A stretch of 64,000 bases of DNA, taken from the NCBI GenBank assembly GCA_963677325.2, contig CAXXGM010000003.1, forward strand, positions 124,001 through 188,000, in the 5' to 3' direction. Made by a program: the position numbers and the translations under genes. Source of the stretch: G963677325 sp963677325. Its GTDB lineage: Bacteria; Bacteroidota; Bacteroidia; Bacteroidales; Prolixibacteraceae. Below are positions 47,125-54,242 of the stretch, piece after piece; position 1 is the first letter of the stretch; every line of letters starts with the position of its first letter. The notes below the pieces were generated by a model. The model ran no database searches. It was not told where the DNA came from and saw only the letters and a list, made by a program, of their open reading frames with translations.

Positions 47125-47203
47125 GGGGATCGCAGATCCCCAGCCTAAAGGTGTGGATTGCAAATCACACACCAGCGATCTTTGAACTTCTTTTGTGGAT
47201 CTG
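47125..47203. repeat. Dispersed hairpin repeat, copy C
   Basis: Two hairpins in tandem: GGGGATC-GCA-GATCCCC (47125-47141) and GGTGTG...CACACC (47150-47173), then CTTTGAACTTCTTTTGTGG. It aligns with copy B at 40314 over about 75 bases. Confidence 0.6.
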
Positions 47204-47332
47204 AAGGACCAGATAATTAAAATAAAAAAAGCAGTTTAATGAAAATAATGGCAAAATAATCGTAACTTACAAGCTTTTAATTTTATAGCTATTCAATACA
47301 AAGCTTTAAATCCATATTTTAAATAAATTTAT

Positions 47333-47497
47333 ATGTTTGACAAAAAAACGAATAATGTTGTGTATCCAGATCAATCTAAACTAAAGGCTGTAGTTATAGA
47401 CAGAAAGACGACTATCTTTGTTGATAAAGATGAAGATCCCGACGAAGCAAGAAGACGATATGCAGAACGGCATCAGGGTACGAATACAAAGATTTAG
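47333..47497 (+). CDS. Small charged protein, 54 aa
   Basis: A 54-residue frame from ATG 47333: MFDKKTNNVVYPDQSKLKAV... with a very charged second half (VDKDEDPDEARRRYAERHQ). Not in any family I recognise. Composition and a strand-strand-helix pattern look real, and the start follows an AT-rich region. It could be a small regulatory or stress protein. Confidence 0.5.
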   Translation: MFDKKTNNVVYPDQSKLKAVVIDRKTTIFVDKDEDPDEARRRYAERHQGTNTKI

Positions 47498-47723
47498 TTT
47501 CTCTACGAAACTGTGTAAAATGATTTCAGGGTATATGGAACATCTCAAATTCTGTAATCATTGTTTTAAGTGTATTTATATACAGTATTTGAATGTTTCA
47601 TGACCATTTTACAATTATAATCTCCACATTACTATTCTTTTCAATGGATGGTACATCAATAATCTTGTAATACATTTTTTATCAGAATATTACCTGTTTT
47701 TTATTGTACCGTGTACTACTCTA

Positions 47724-48962
47724 TTATCCGAAAATAACATCAAAACCAACCTTTTTCAGATCCTCATAAAACGAAGGATAGGATTTGGTTACTACCATTG
47801 GATCTTCTATTTGGATGGAAGGAAGTGTCAGGGCGGCCGGGGCGAAGGCTAAAGCCATCCGGTGATCGTGATAGGTTTTGATTGAGGGAGTCTGTTCTTT
47901 TAAGACAGGGTTTATTTTTCCATCCCAGGCGAGCTCTCCGTGCGCAGGTTCTGTAAGAGTTGCGCCGAATTTAGACAATTCAGCCTGCAAGGCAGAGATT
48001 CGGTCAGTTTCCTTGATTTTAAGCGTGTGGAGGCCTTTAAAATGGAAAGGAAGGTGTTTGCAGACACAAAGTACCGCAAAGGTCTGTGCAATATCAGGAT
48101 TTTCAATAAAATCGAGCCTGAGTTGATCTGTTTTTGGTTTCACATTCTTAGTGAGCCTGACACCGCTGGATTCCTGTTCGGATTGTATGCCAAAATAATC
48201 ACTGAACCATTTGGCCTGAACTGAATCTCCCTGCAGACTTTTCAGCTGAAGACCTTCGAGCAGAAGATCACATTCATCAGTAAGAGCGGCCATCGCATAC
48301 CAGTAAGAAGCCCCGGACCAGTCAGCTTCAACGTAATAGGGGATCGGTTTATAGTTTTGCTCCTCCACGACGATCTCGTTTCCCTCCCAGGAGTAACGGA
48401 TGCCGAAAAGCTTCATCAGGTTCAGGGTTAAGTCGATATAGGGCCGTGAAGTTATCTGATTCAACAGTTTTAATCTTAACCCTCCCTGAACAGCCGGAGC
48501 GATCATCAGAAGCGCTGAAATGTATTGACTGCTGATGCTTCCGTCCAGCTCGAGAGTTCCTCCCTTCAAAGCAGTACCGGTTATCTTCAACGGGGGAAAT
48601 CCCTCCTTTTCAGTGTATTCGATCGAGGCTCCCAGCTTACGCAATGCATCTACCAGTATCCCAATCGGCCGCTGTTTCATTCTTTCCGAACCTGTCAGTG
48701 TCCATTCTCCCATTACTTTGGAAAGAAAAGCCGTCAGAAAACGCATGGCGGTACCGGCGTGACCAATATCAAAGGTGTTGCTATTCGAATTCAGAACTGC
48801 ATCCAAAACTTTGGTATCGTCACTGTCAGATAAATTCCCGATTTCATAGGGCGAGTAGCTGAGTGCATTGATAATCAGAACCCTGTTGCTGATACTCTTC
48901 GAGGAAGGCAGCTTGATTGTTCCTGATAAGGTTTTATCTGTTTTCGATATGGTAAGGTGCAT
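47724..48962 (-). CDS. aroA: 3-phosphoshikimate 1-carboxyvinyltransferase
   Basis: A 412-residue EPSP synthase, the sixth shikimate-pathway step, joining shikimate-3-phosphate and phosphoenolpyruvate. Motifs: LPSSKSISNRVLIINAL near 18-34, the GHAGTAMRFLTAFL loop near 83, the second-domain motif ETDRISALQAELSKFGA and the YHDHRMALAFA end motif. Starts 12 bases after aroB, in the same operon. This copy is shorter than the Escherichia coli enzyme (427) but complete. Confidence 0.96.
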   Translation of the reverse strand: MHLTISKTDKTLSGTIKLPSSKSISNRVLIINALSYSPYEIGNLSDSDDTKVLDAVLNSNSNTFDIGHAGTAMRFLTAFLSKVMGEWTLTGSERMKQRPIGILVDALRKLGASIEYTEKEGFPPLKITGTALKGGTLELDGSISSQYISALLMIAPAVQGGLRLKLLNQITSRPYIDLTLNLMKLFGIRYSWEGNEIVVEEQNYKPIPYYVEADWSGASYWYAMAALTDECDLLLEGLQLKSLQGDSVQAKWFSDYFGIQSEQESSGVRLTKNVKPKTDQLRLDFIENPDIAQTFAVLCVCKHLPFHFKGLHTLKIKETDRISALQAELSKFGATLTEPAHGELAWDGKINPVLKEQTPSIKTYHDHRMALAFAPAALTLPSIQIEDPMVVTKSYPSFYEDLKKVGFDVIFG

Positions 48963-48967
48963 ATTAA

Positions 48968-49004
48968 ACGAATTTCACGAATTAGGGACGAATTTACACG
49001 AAAC
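48968..49004 (-). repeat. Dispersed repeat ATTCGTCCCTAATTCGTGAA, copy 2
   Basis: A copy in minus orientation spanning the aroB-aroA junction. It encodes the last 10 or so residues of aroB (…FVPNS) and its stop codon. The longer form reads GTTTCGTGTAAATTCGTCCC, then TAATTCGTGAAATTCG. Confidence 0.8.
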
Positions 49005-50072
49005 ATAGAATTGGAGGGCTTCGAGGATCTCTTCTTTGCTGCAATCCTGGTTGATTGAAACCTCTCCGATCTGAGGAATCAGGGTGAAGTTAATTTTCTT
49101 CCCTTCATTCTTTTTATCATGCGTCATCAGGTTATAAAGCGCTTCAAAATCATCTTCCCCGATTTCAAATTTCCCGTAGATGGAGATGAGCCAGGATGAC
49201 AGCTCGTTCATCGTTTCAGCAGGGAAATTACTTTTCAGATGGCTCAGGTAAAGTTCTGCCATCATTCCATAAGCTACGGCGAATCCATGTAAAATGGGTT
49301 TACCGGAGGTATATGAATAGCTTTCAAAAGCATGTCCGATAGTGTGTCCGAAATTAAGCGCCTTGCGGATCCCTTTTTCATTGGGGTCTTGGAAAACAAT
49401 GGCATCCTTGATTGCAACGGAGTCAGCGATCAGTTCTCCAAGCATCCGGAGATCAGGATTATCTATATCAAAATGTTTAATTTCTTCAAGATGCTGCTTT
49501 GATTGAATCAGTCCATGTTTGATCATTTCGGCATAACCGGAGATAAAATTCTCATGATCGATGGTTTTCAGGAACCGGGTATCGATCAGCACTGTTTTCG
49601 GCTGATTGATCACCCCGATCTCGTTTTTCAGTCCGTTGAAATTAAAACCCGTTTTCCCGCCGACCGAGGCATCCACTTGGGAGAGCAGGGTGGTTGGTAT
49701 ATTGATAAAATCCATTCCGCGCTTAAAAGTTGAGGCCGCAAAACTTCCCAGATCGGTAAGCATACCCCCGCCAAGGTTTACGACAAGGGATTTACGGTCC
49801 GCGCCATTTTTGCTTAGAAAAAGCCAGATCTTTTCAACTGAAGCCAGATTTTTATTTTCTTCCCCCGAAGACACAACCACGGATTTTAAGTTCTCAATGC
49901 CCGGGACATTCTGAAGTAAGGGGAAACAATATTCTTCACAATTATCCTCCGTGACCAGGAAGATCTTATCCTTTGGATAGATTGACAGAATAGAACCCAA
50001 TACCTTTTCAATCTCCCGGGTCACAATAACCGAATTATGGAATTCAGGAAGCTTTTTCATCTTTTTAGTCAA
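48975..50072 (-). CDS. aroB: 3-dehydroquinate synthase
   Basis: A 365-residue NAD and zinc-dependent enzyme converting DAHP to dehydroquinate. Motifs: NLGGGMLTDLGSFAASTFKRGMDFINIPTTLLSQVDASVGGKTGFN (NAD and active-site core) and LNFGHTIGHAFES (zinc ligand). The C-terminus (SCKFVPNS) comes from a dispersed repeat, so the natural tail has been replaced. Either ATG 50072 or ATG 50060 (MKKLPEF) may be the start; the first adds four residues. Upstream of aroA by 12 bases. Confidence 0.95.
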   Translation of the reverse strand: MTKKMKKLPEFHNSVIVTREIEKVLGSILSIYPKDKIFLVTEDNCEEYCFPLLQNVPGIENLKSVVVSSGEENKNLASVEKIWLFLSKNGADRKSLVVNLGGGMLTDLGSFAASTFKRGMDFINIPTTLLSQVDASVGGKTGFNFNGLKNEIGVINQPKTVLIDTRFLKTIDHENFISGYAEMIKHGLIQSKQHLEEIKHFDIDNPDLRMLGELIADSVAIKDAIVFQDPNEKGIRKALNFGHTIGHAFESYSYTSGKPILHGFAVAYGMMAELYLSHLKSNFPAETMNELSSWLISIYGKFEIGEDDFEALYNLMTHDKKNEGKKINFTLIPQIGEVSINQDCSKEEILEALQFYVSCKFVPNS

Positions 50073-50132
50073 TATAGAGCAAAGTTAAAATTATTCATTA
50101 TTTTAGATCAATTAACCCAAGCCTTTAAAATT

Positions 50133-50597
50133 ATGCTTTACAGTAACGAGAAAAATGTGAAAATACTGAAGACCATCATTATGATCGCAGGTTTTGCCTG
50201 TATCGCTGCTATGACAGTTCTTATTTTCATTCAACAGTTTATGATCCTGGCCGTCTTGACTGGATTCTTCCTCATCGGGTTGGTCATTATCTCGATACTG
50301 AACTTTCAGTACATCCATATTGGCGAAAACAAGAATAAACTGATTGTGCGTTATTACTCTGTTTTTTCGGTTGACCGGAATTATCAAACCATTGAAATTC
50401 CCATTGAGCACCTGCGTCAGATCAGGGTAAAAAAATTATTCCTCGGTCTGAAATGGGATCTGAAGTTTATTGTCAGAATCCGTGAGGGCATTGCCGAATA
50501 TCCTCCCCTGAGTTTATCTGCCTTGTCCTTTAAAGATCGTAAAGATTTAATATCAAAACTTCAGCTTTTAATCAGCAGTGCGAATTCCACCAATTAA
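50133..50597 (+). CDS. Two-helix membrane protein with PH-like tail
   Basis: A 154-residue protein. Two adjacent membrane helices at about 11-33 and 36-57 (IMIAGFACIAAMTVLIF, FMILAVLTGFFLIGLVIISIL), then a beta-rich soluble domain (YIHIGENKNKLIVRYYSVFSVDRNYQTIEIPIEHLRQIRVKK) resembling bacterial PH domains. No family is assigned with certainty. ATG 50133 is chosen, since the longer frame crosses the aroB upstream region. It interrupts the minus-strand aromatic cluster. The stop lies in a dispersed repeat. Confidence 0.65.
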   Translation: MLYSNEKNVKILKTIIMIAGFACIAAMTVLIFIQQFMILAVLTGFFLIGLVIISILNFQYIHIGENKNKLIVRYYSVFSVDRNYQTIEIPIEHLRQIRVKKLFLGLKWDLKFIVRIREGIAEYPPLSLSALSFKDRKDLISKLQLLISSANSTN

Positions 50598-50828
50598 GGA
50601 CGAATTTACACGAAACCGACTTCACTGGCGGATCAGAAAATGAATCACTAAGGCCTTCGCTTTGAGAAGAAATTTTTCTGATATGTGGCTAAAGCCATTT
50701 TTATATCTCAATTTCTTCCGTCGGTTAAAACCGACGGCAAAGTACTACAGCAAAGTATCAGCCCAATAATCCGCCTGAACATTAATTCATGGCGTTCGTG
50801 CTAATTCGTCCTCAATTCGTGAAATTTA
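50592..50828. repeat. Repeat block: two inverted repeat copies and REP hairpin
   Basis: Copies 3 (50592-50616) and 4 (50794-50828) of the ATTCGTCC-type repeat face each other. Between them is a perfect hairpin CCGTCGGTT-AA-AACCGACGG at about 50718-50737 and a TGGC-TAAA-GCCA palindrome near 50686. Copy 4 ends three bases before the stop codon of the DAHP synthase gene. The whole 240-base unit looks like a MITE-like insertion. Confidence 0.6.
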
Positions 50829-50830
50829 CT

Positions 50831-51925
50831 TCACAGATCATTATCCATAATTTCGGTCTGTTGTCTGACAGAATCTTCGTGGATCAGCTGGAAGATGATT
50901 TTTATAAAACTTTCATCCAGACCCAGTTTGCGGGCGTTATCCAGCCGGTCTTCCATGATCTGCGACCAACGGTTTACCTGCAGCGCTGTCACTTTATTCT
51001 GTTTTTTGTAAAGGCCTATCTGCTCAACGATCTTCATACGGGCAGAAAGAACTTCGAGGATTTCGTGGTCGATGTCGTCGATCCTTGAACGGAGCGTATC
51101 AAGCTTATTTTCAAATACCGGGTCATCGGAACTGGTGTATTTTATAACCAGCTTATCCAGTATTTTTCTAAGATCAGCCGGTGTGACCTGTTGATCTTTA
51201 TCGCTTAAGGCACAGGAAGGATTGATGTGCGATTCCAGCATTAATCCGTCAAGACCCATGTCGAATGCCTTTTGTGAAATCTCAAACAGGTATTCTCTTT
51301 TACCGGCTATGTGGCTCGGATCACAGATGATCGGAAGGTTCGGCATCAATTGCCTCAGCTCAATTACTGTTCTCCAACTGGGATAATTGCGGTATTTGGT
51401 TTCACTGAAAGGGGTAAATCCCCGGTGAATGGCCACGAGATTTCGTATCCCGGCCCTGTTGAGTCTTTCGAGAGCTCCGATCCAGAGCTGAACATCGGGA
51501 TTAACGGGGTTCTTAACCATGACCACCTGATCGGTACCTGCAAGACAATCAGCAATTTCCTGCACCGTGAAAGGAGAAGCGGTGGAACGGGCACCAATCC
51601 AGATCACGTCGATCCCTGCTTTGAGACATTCCTCCACGTGTTGGGCGTTGGCTACTTCAGTTCCGGTCAATAAGCCTGTCTCTTTTTTCACCTTTTTCAT
51701 CCATTCGAGTCCAATGCTACCAATCCCTTCGAAAGCACCGGGACGTGTGCGGGGCTTCCAGACTCCTCCGCGAAACACAAAAACTCTTTTATCTTTAGCA
51801 AGTTCCCTTGCTGTGGTCAGTGTCTGTTCTTCTGATTCAAGGCTGCAGGGGCCGCTTATCAAAAGAGGATTGTTAATTTCCGGCAGCCAGTGCTTAATTG
51901 GCCTGATGTCTAATCTTGCAATCAT
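50831..51925 (-). CDS. Bifunctional DAHP synthase / chorismate mutase
   Basis: A 364-residue fusion. Residues of about 1-260 are a type-I, KDSA-like DAHP synthase (NPLLISGPCSLESEEQTL, FVFRGGVWKPRTRPGAFEGIG, PIICDPSHIAGKREYL). Residues of about 275-360 are an AroQ-type chorismate mutase (LDTLRSRIDDIDHEILEVLSARMKIVEQIGLYKKQNK). The fusion joins the first shikimate step to the branch point toward phenylalanine and tyrosine, and the mutase domain probably acts as the feedback sensor. It follows tyrA by 6 bases in the attenuated operon. Confidence 0.93.
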   Translation of the reverse strand: MIARLDIRPIKHWLPEINNPLLISGPCSLESEEQTLTTARELAKDKRVFVFRGGVWKPRTRPGAFEGIGSIGLEWMKKVKKETGLLTGTEVANAQHVEECLKAGIDVIWIGARSTASPFTVQEIADCLAGTDQVVMVKNPVNPDVQLWIGALERLNRAGIRNLVAIHRGFTPFSETKYRNYPSWRTVIELRQLMPNLPIICDPSHIAGKREYLFEISQKAFDMGLDGLMLESHINPSCALSDKDQQVTPADLRKILDKLVIKYTSSDDPVFENKLDTLRSRIDDIDHEILEVLSARMKIVEQIGLYKKQNKVTALQVNRWSQIMEDRLDNARKLGLDESFIKIIFQLIHEDSVRQQTEIMDNDL

Positions 51926-51931
51926 GGTAAA

Positions 51932-52828
51932 TTATTTTGTGTAAAATTTAATTATCGTCTCTTCATTTTTGGTCATGGATGAACTTTCACCTTCAAGGAC
52001 TCCACGTATTTTATTGGCATTGGTAATCAGCTGTAGAAGCTGATTCTGCTCATTTTCTTTAAGACTTTCCTTGAATTCCCTGAGATGATGGATGTAAACT
52101 TCCAGAGCTTCGATCATGTAATCGCGGTTTTGCCAAAAGATAGGCGCCCACATCTGGGGTGAACTCTTGGCAAGCCTGACAGTTGATTGAAATCCTCCCG
52201 AGGCAAGGTCGAAGATGATGTTGCGGTCTTCGATAGCGAGTACTGCATTGGCAAGAGCAAAAGCTGTGACATGAGGAAGGTGCGAAACAAATGCCGTGGT
52301 GTGGTCCTGTTCGTCGCTGCTCATGTAAGCGATTGACATTCCAAGGCTTTGGTACATTTTTTCCACCAAAGCCAAATGTTGAGGTTTACTCTCTTTCTGG
52401 TCGCAGATGATGCAGATCTTGCCTTCAAACAGATGATCGATAGCCGCTTTGGGGCCGCTGTTTTCGGTTCCGCACATGGGGTGTGAGGGGACAAAGTTGG
52501 CTCTGCGCGGATGATCTTTAATAGCTTCGACGATCTTTCTTTTGGTGGATCCCACATCTGTTACGGTAGTGCCTGCCGGGATCAGGTCAAGGATCAAGGG
52601 CAGTGTAACTGCAATTTTATCGACTGGAATGGCAACAATAACGAGATCCGATTCCGCCAGAGCTTTATCCATTGGCTCAATCCGGTCAGCTATTCCAAGA
52701 TCGAGCGCCATTTGGGCGTGAACCGGACTGCTTTCCACTCCAATGATTTTTGCAGCAAATCCGGTTCGGTGCAGGTCTTTAGCCATCGATCCGCCTATAA
52801 GCCCCAATCCTATGATCGCAATATTCAT
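51932..52828 (-). CDS. tyrA: Prephenate dehydrogenase
   Basis: A 298-residue NAD-dependent enzyme converting prephenate to 4-hydroxyphenylpyruvate, precursor of tyrosine. The Rossmann motif IGLGLIGGSMA is at residues 6-16. FVPSHPMCGTENSGP and AFVSHLPHVTAFALANAVL carry the substrate-binding histidines. There is no ACT domain. It is first in an operon with the DAHP synthase-mutase fusion, and is preceded by a leader peptide and terminator that likely attenuate it. Confidence 0.95.
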   Translation of the reverse strand: MNIAIIGLGLIGGSMAKDLHRTGFAAKIIGVESSPVHAQMALDLGIADRIEPMDKALAESDLVIVAIPVDKIAVTLPLILDLIPAGTTVTDVGSTKRKIVEAIKDHPRRANFVPSHPMCGTENSGPKAAIDHLFEGKICIICDQKESKPQHLALVEKMYQSLGMSIAYMSSDEQDHTTAFVSHLPHVTAFALANAVLAIEDRNIIFDLASGGFQSTVRLAKSSPQMWAPIFWQNRDYMIEALEVYIHHLREFKESLKENEQNQLLQLITNANKIRGVLEGESSSMTKNEETIIKFYTK

Positions 52829-52882
52829 ATTTTTAGTTTTTCATTTATCAGTATCCTTGATCCCATCGCCAGAATTATAGTC

Positions 52883-52910
52883 AAAAAAAAAGGCCTCCGT
52901 TTGGAGACCT
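52883..52910 (-). terminator. Attenuator terminator ahead of tyrA
   Basis: On the minus strand, stem AGGTCTCC/GGAGGCCT (8 bp, one G-T pair) with loop AAAC and nine Ts, 55 bases before the tyrA ATG. Its left arm GTCTCC can instead pair with GGAGAC (52953-52958) overlapping the end of the leader peptide gene, making an antiterminator. CCTC-AA-GAGG (52956-52965) is an alternative earlier hairpin. Confidence 0.85.
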
Positions 52911-52941
52911 TCATTATATATCGTTCAGTTTAAACAATACT

Positions 52942-53007
52942 TTAACTTTCAGTCTCCTCTTGAGGGCTGTAATAATAAAACCAAAAGTAAAAGTTGTTAT
53001 TCTGCAT
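52942..53007 (-). CDS. Aromatic leader peptide for tyrA attenuation, 21 aa
   Basis: A 21-residue frame starting MQNNN, followed by eight aromatic residues in a row, FYFWFYYY, and then SPQEETES and TAA. A ribosome stalled on Phe, Tyr or Trp codons would cover the CCTC part of the first hairpin and let GGAGAC pair with the terminator arm. This is the standard logic of translational attenuation as in the pheA and trp leaders of enterics. A -7 element lies 21 bases upstream. Confidence 0.85.
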   Translation of the reverse strand: MQNNNFYFWFYYYSPQEETES

Positions 53008-53028
53008 TGTTCACAATATTATCCGCAG

Positions 53029-53036
53029 CAAATATA
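53029..53036 (-). promoter_or_regulatory. Putative -7 element of tyrA operon
   Basis: TATATTTG on the minus strand, a full match to TAnnTTTG. TTTA at 53058-53061, 21 bases further up, is a weak -33. The expected transcript starts about 15 bases before the leader ATG. Confidence 0.55.
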
Positions 53037-53135
53037 TGAAAAAGTTTATAAAGTTCATAAAGTTTGTAAAGAATATCAAGATTTCTACGTAAAAAGCGGA
53101 AATTTTTTACTAAACTTGGTATAAATAATTTGAAT

Positions 53136-53378
53136 ATGAATACAGCAGAATTAAAGAAGAACTTTCATCTTTTGATTGACAGCATTGAAAATGAAAAATT
53201 GCTTGTTGATTTCTACGAACTGGTAAAAAAAAGATCTTCTTCTGACGAGGGAGAATTATGGAATAAACTGACCTCTCAAGAACAGGACGAACTTTTACTC
53301 ACATTGAAAGAATGTGATGATCTTCAAAATACCATCAGCAATGAAGAAATAGAAAAGAAATACAGAAAATGGCTGTAG
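53136..53378 (+). CDS. Type II antitoxin-like protein
   Basis: An 80-residue acidic helical protein (MNTAELKKNFHLLIDSIENEKLLVDFYELVKKR ... SNEEIEKKYRKWL). Start ATG 53136; the earlier in-frame TTG 53130 adds two residues. It overlaps the toxin gene by 10 bases, the usual order and spacing for antitoxin then toxin. Proteins with this C-terminal pattern are common antitoxin partners of ParE toxins in Bacteroidota. Confidence 0.75.
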   Translation: MNTAELKKNFHLLIDSIENEKLLVDFYELVKKRSSSDEGELWNKLTSQEQDELLLTLKECDDLQNTISNEEIEKKYRKWL

Positions 53379-53722
53379 AAATCCGATGGTCAAAAAAAGC
53401 TGAAAGAAAATTTGAAAGTACAATTGAATATTTAAGAATCAACTGGGGTGAGCAGGTTGCTATTTTCTTTATCAAGAAGACTTTCAAGTTTCTAAGATTT
53501 GTTGCAGATTTCCCCGAAATTGGAGCAATTCAAAATAAGGGAAAAGGAATTCGTAGTTTTACTTTAATCAAACAAATAAATATTTTTTATCAAACTAATT
53601 CCAAAAGAGTATTAATGCTGGATTTCTTTGACAATAGACAAAAGCCTGAGAATATTTCAACTTCAAACATACAAGAAGATTCTTCTCTGTACTCTACATC
53701 TTCACACAAAACAAAAATTTAA
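53369..53722 (+). CDS. RelE/ParE-family toxin
   Basis: A 117-residue ParE/RelE-fold toxin (VEIRWSKKAERKFESTIEYLRINWGEQVAIFFIKKTFKFLRFVADFPEIGA ... FYQTNSKRVLMLDFFDNRQKP). The two helices and central sheet are typical, and the FDNRQ end is a hallmark of the ParE group, which acts on DNA gyrase. The tail past residue 95 is unusually long and serine-rich, running to five bases before rnpB. The target cannot be fixed from sequence. Confidence 0.8.
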   Translation: MAVEIRWSKKAERKFESTIEYLRINWGEQVAIFFIKKTFKFLRFVADFPEIGAIQNKGKGIRSFTLIKQINIFYQTNSKRVLMLDFFDNRQKPENISTSNIQEDSSLYSTSSHKTKI

Positions 53723-53726
53723 AAAA

Positions 53727-54092
53727 TAAGCAGGCCTGTAAGCCGGGTTCTGTTTTTCATTCTATCATTTATCTGGGACTGTTGTCGCCAACAGCCTCGA
53801 GCAGCCTACCCCTTACGCTATTCTTTCGAAACCAGGGCGAGTAACCCTGTGTCCATAAAGGACGCGTAATGTATTTGGCCTTACAACCCATGAGGCGTAC
53901 GGCTATCCTTGTTGCCAAAGATACCGGTGGGCTCTTGCCCCGCCTTTTCACCCTTACCTCCTTTCAGAGGCGGTTATTTTCTGTTACACTGCTGCGAACT
54001 TTCGCCCGCCTTCCCGTTAGGAAACATGGCACCCTGTGTTGCCCGGACTTTCCTCCCCATCTGTTGATGAGGCGATAGAACAGCCTGCAAGT
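53727..54092 (-). ncRNA. rnpB: RNase P RNA
   Basis: On the minus strand the gene carries the universal RNase P core GAGGAAAGTCCGGGC near the 5' end and AGAACCCGGCTTACAGGCC near the 3' end. The two ends pair as helix P1 (GCAGGCTGT and ACAGGCCTGC). Length of about 366 nt fits the bacterial A-type. It processes tRNA 5' ends. Exact ends are estimated from P1. Confidence 0.95.
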
Positions 54093-54095
54093 TTG

Positions 54096-54127
54096 TAAAG
54101 ATACGACTTATTCAGCCAATGATCAAA
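54096..54127 (-). promoter_or_regulatory. Promoter of rnpB
   Basis: On the minus strand: TTTG (54124-54127), exactly 20 bases, then TATCTTTA (54096-54103), one mismatch from TAnnTTTG, just before the mature RNA. Confidence 0.6.
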
Positions 54128-54242
54128 AGCCCAATGATATTTGAAGTTTACATCAAACCGATAGCAGGTTATTTATTAAAATTATATTATATTTGTTATT
54201 AAAGTATGGCCTGAACGACTTGTTACCTAATATTATAAGCAG

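Noticed and set aside
47418..47603. 61-codon frame overlapping the 54-residue gene.
   Set aside because: It lies in another frame of the small charged gene and is less protein-like.
53769..54078. Several open frames in both directions inside the rnpB region.
   Set aside because: The sequence is the RNase P RNA, with its universal core motifs. The frames are by-products.
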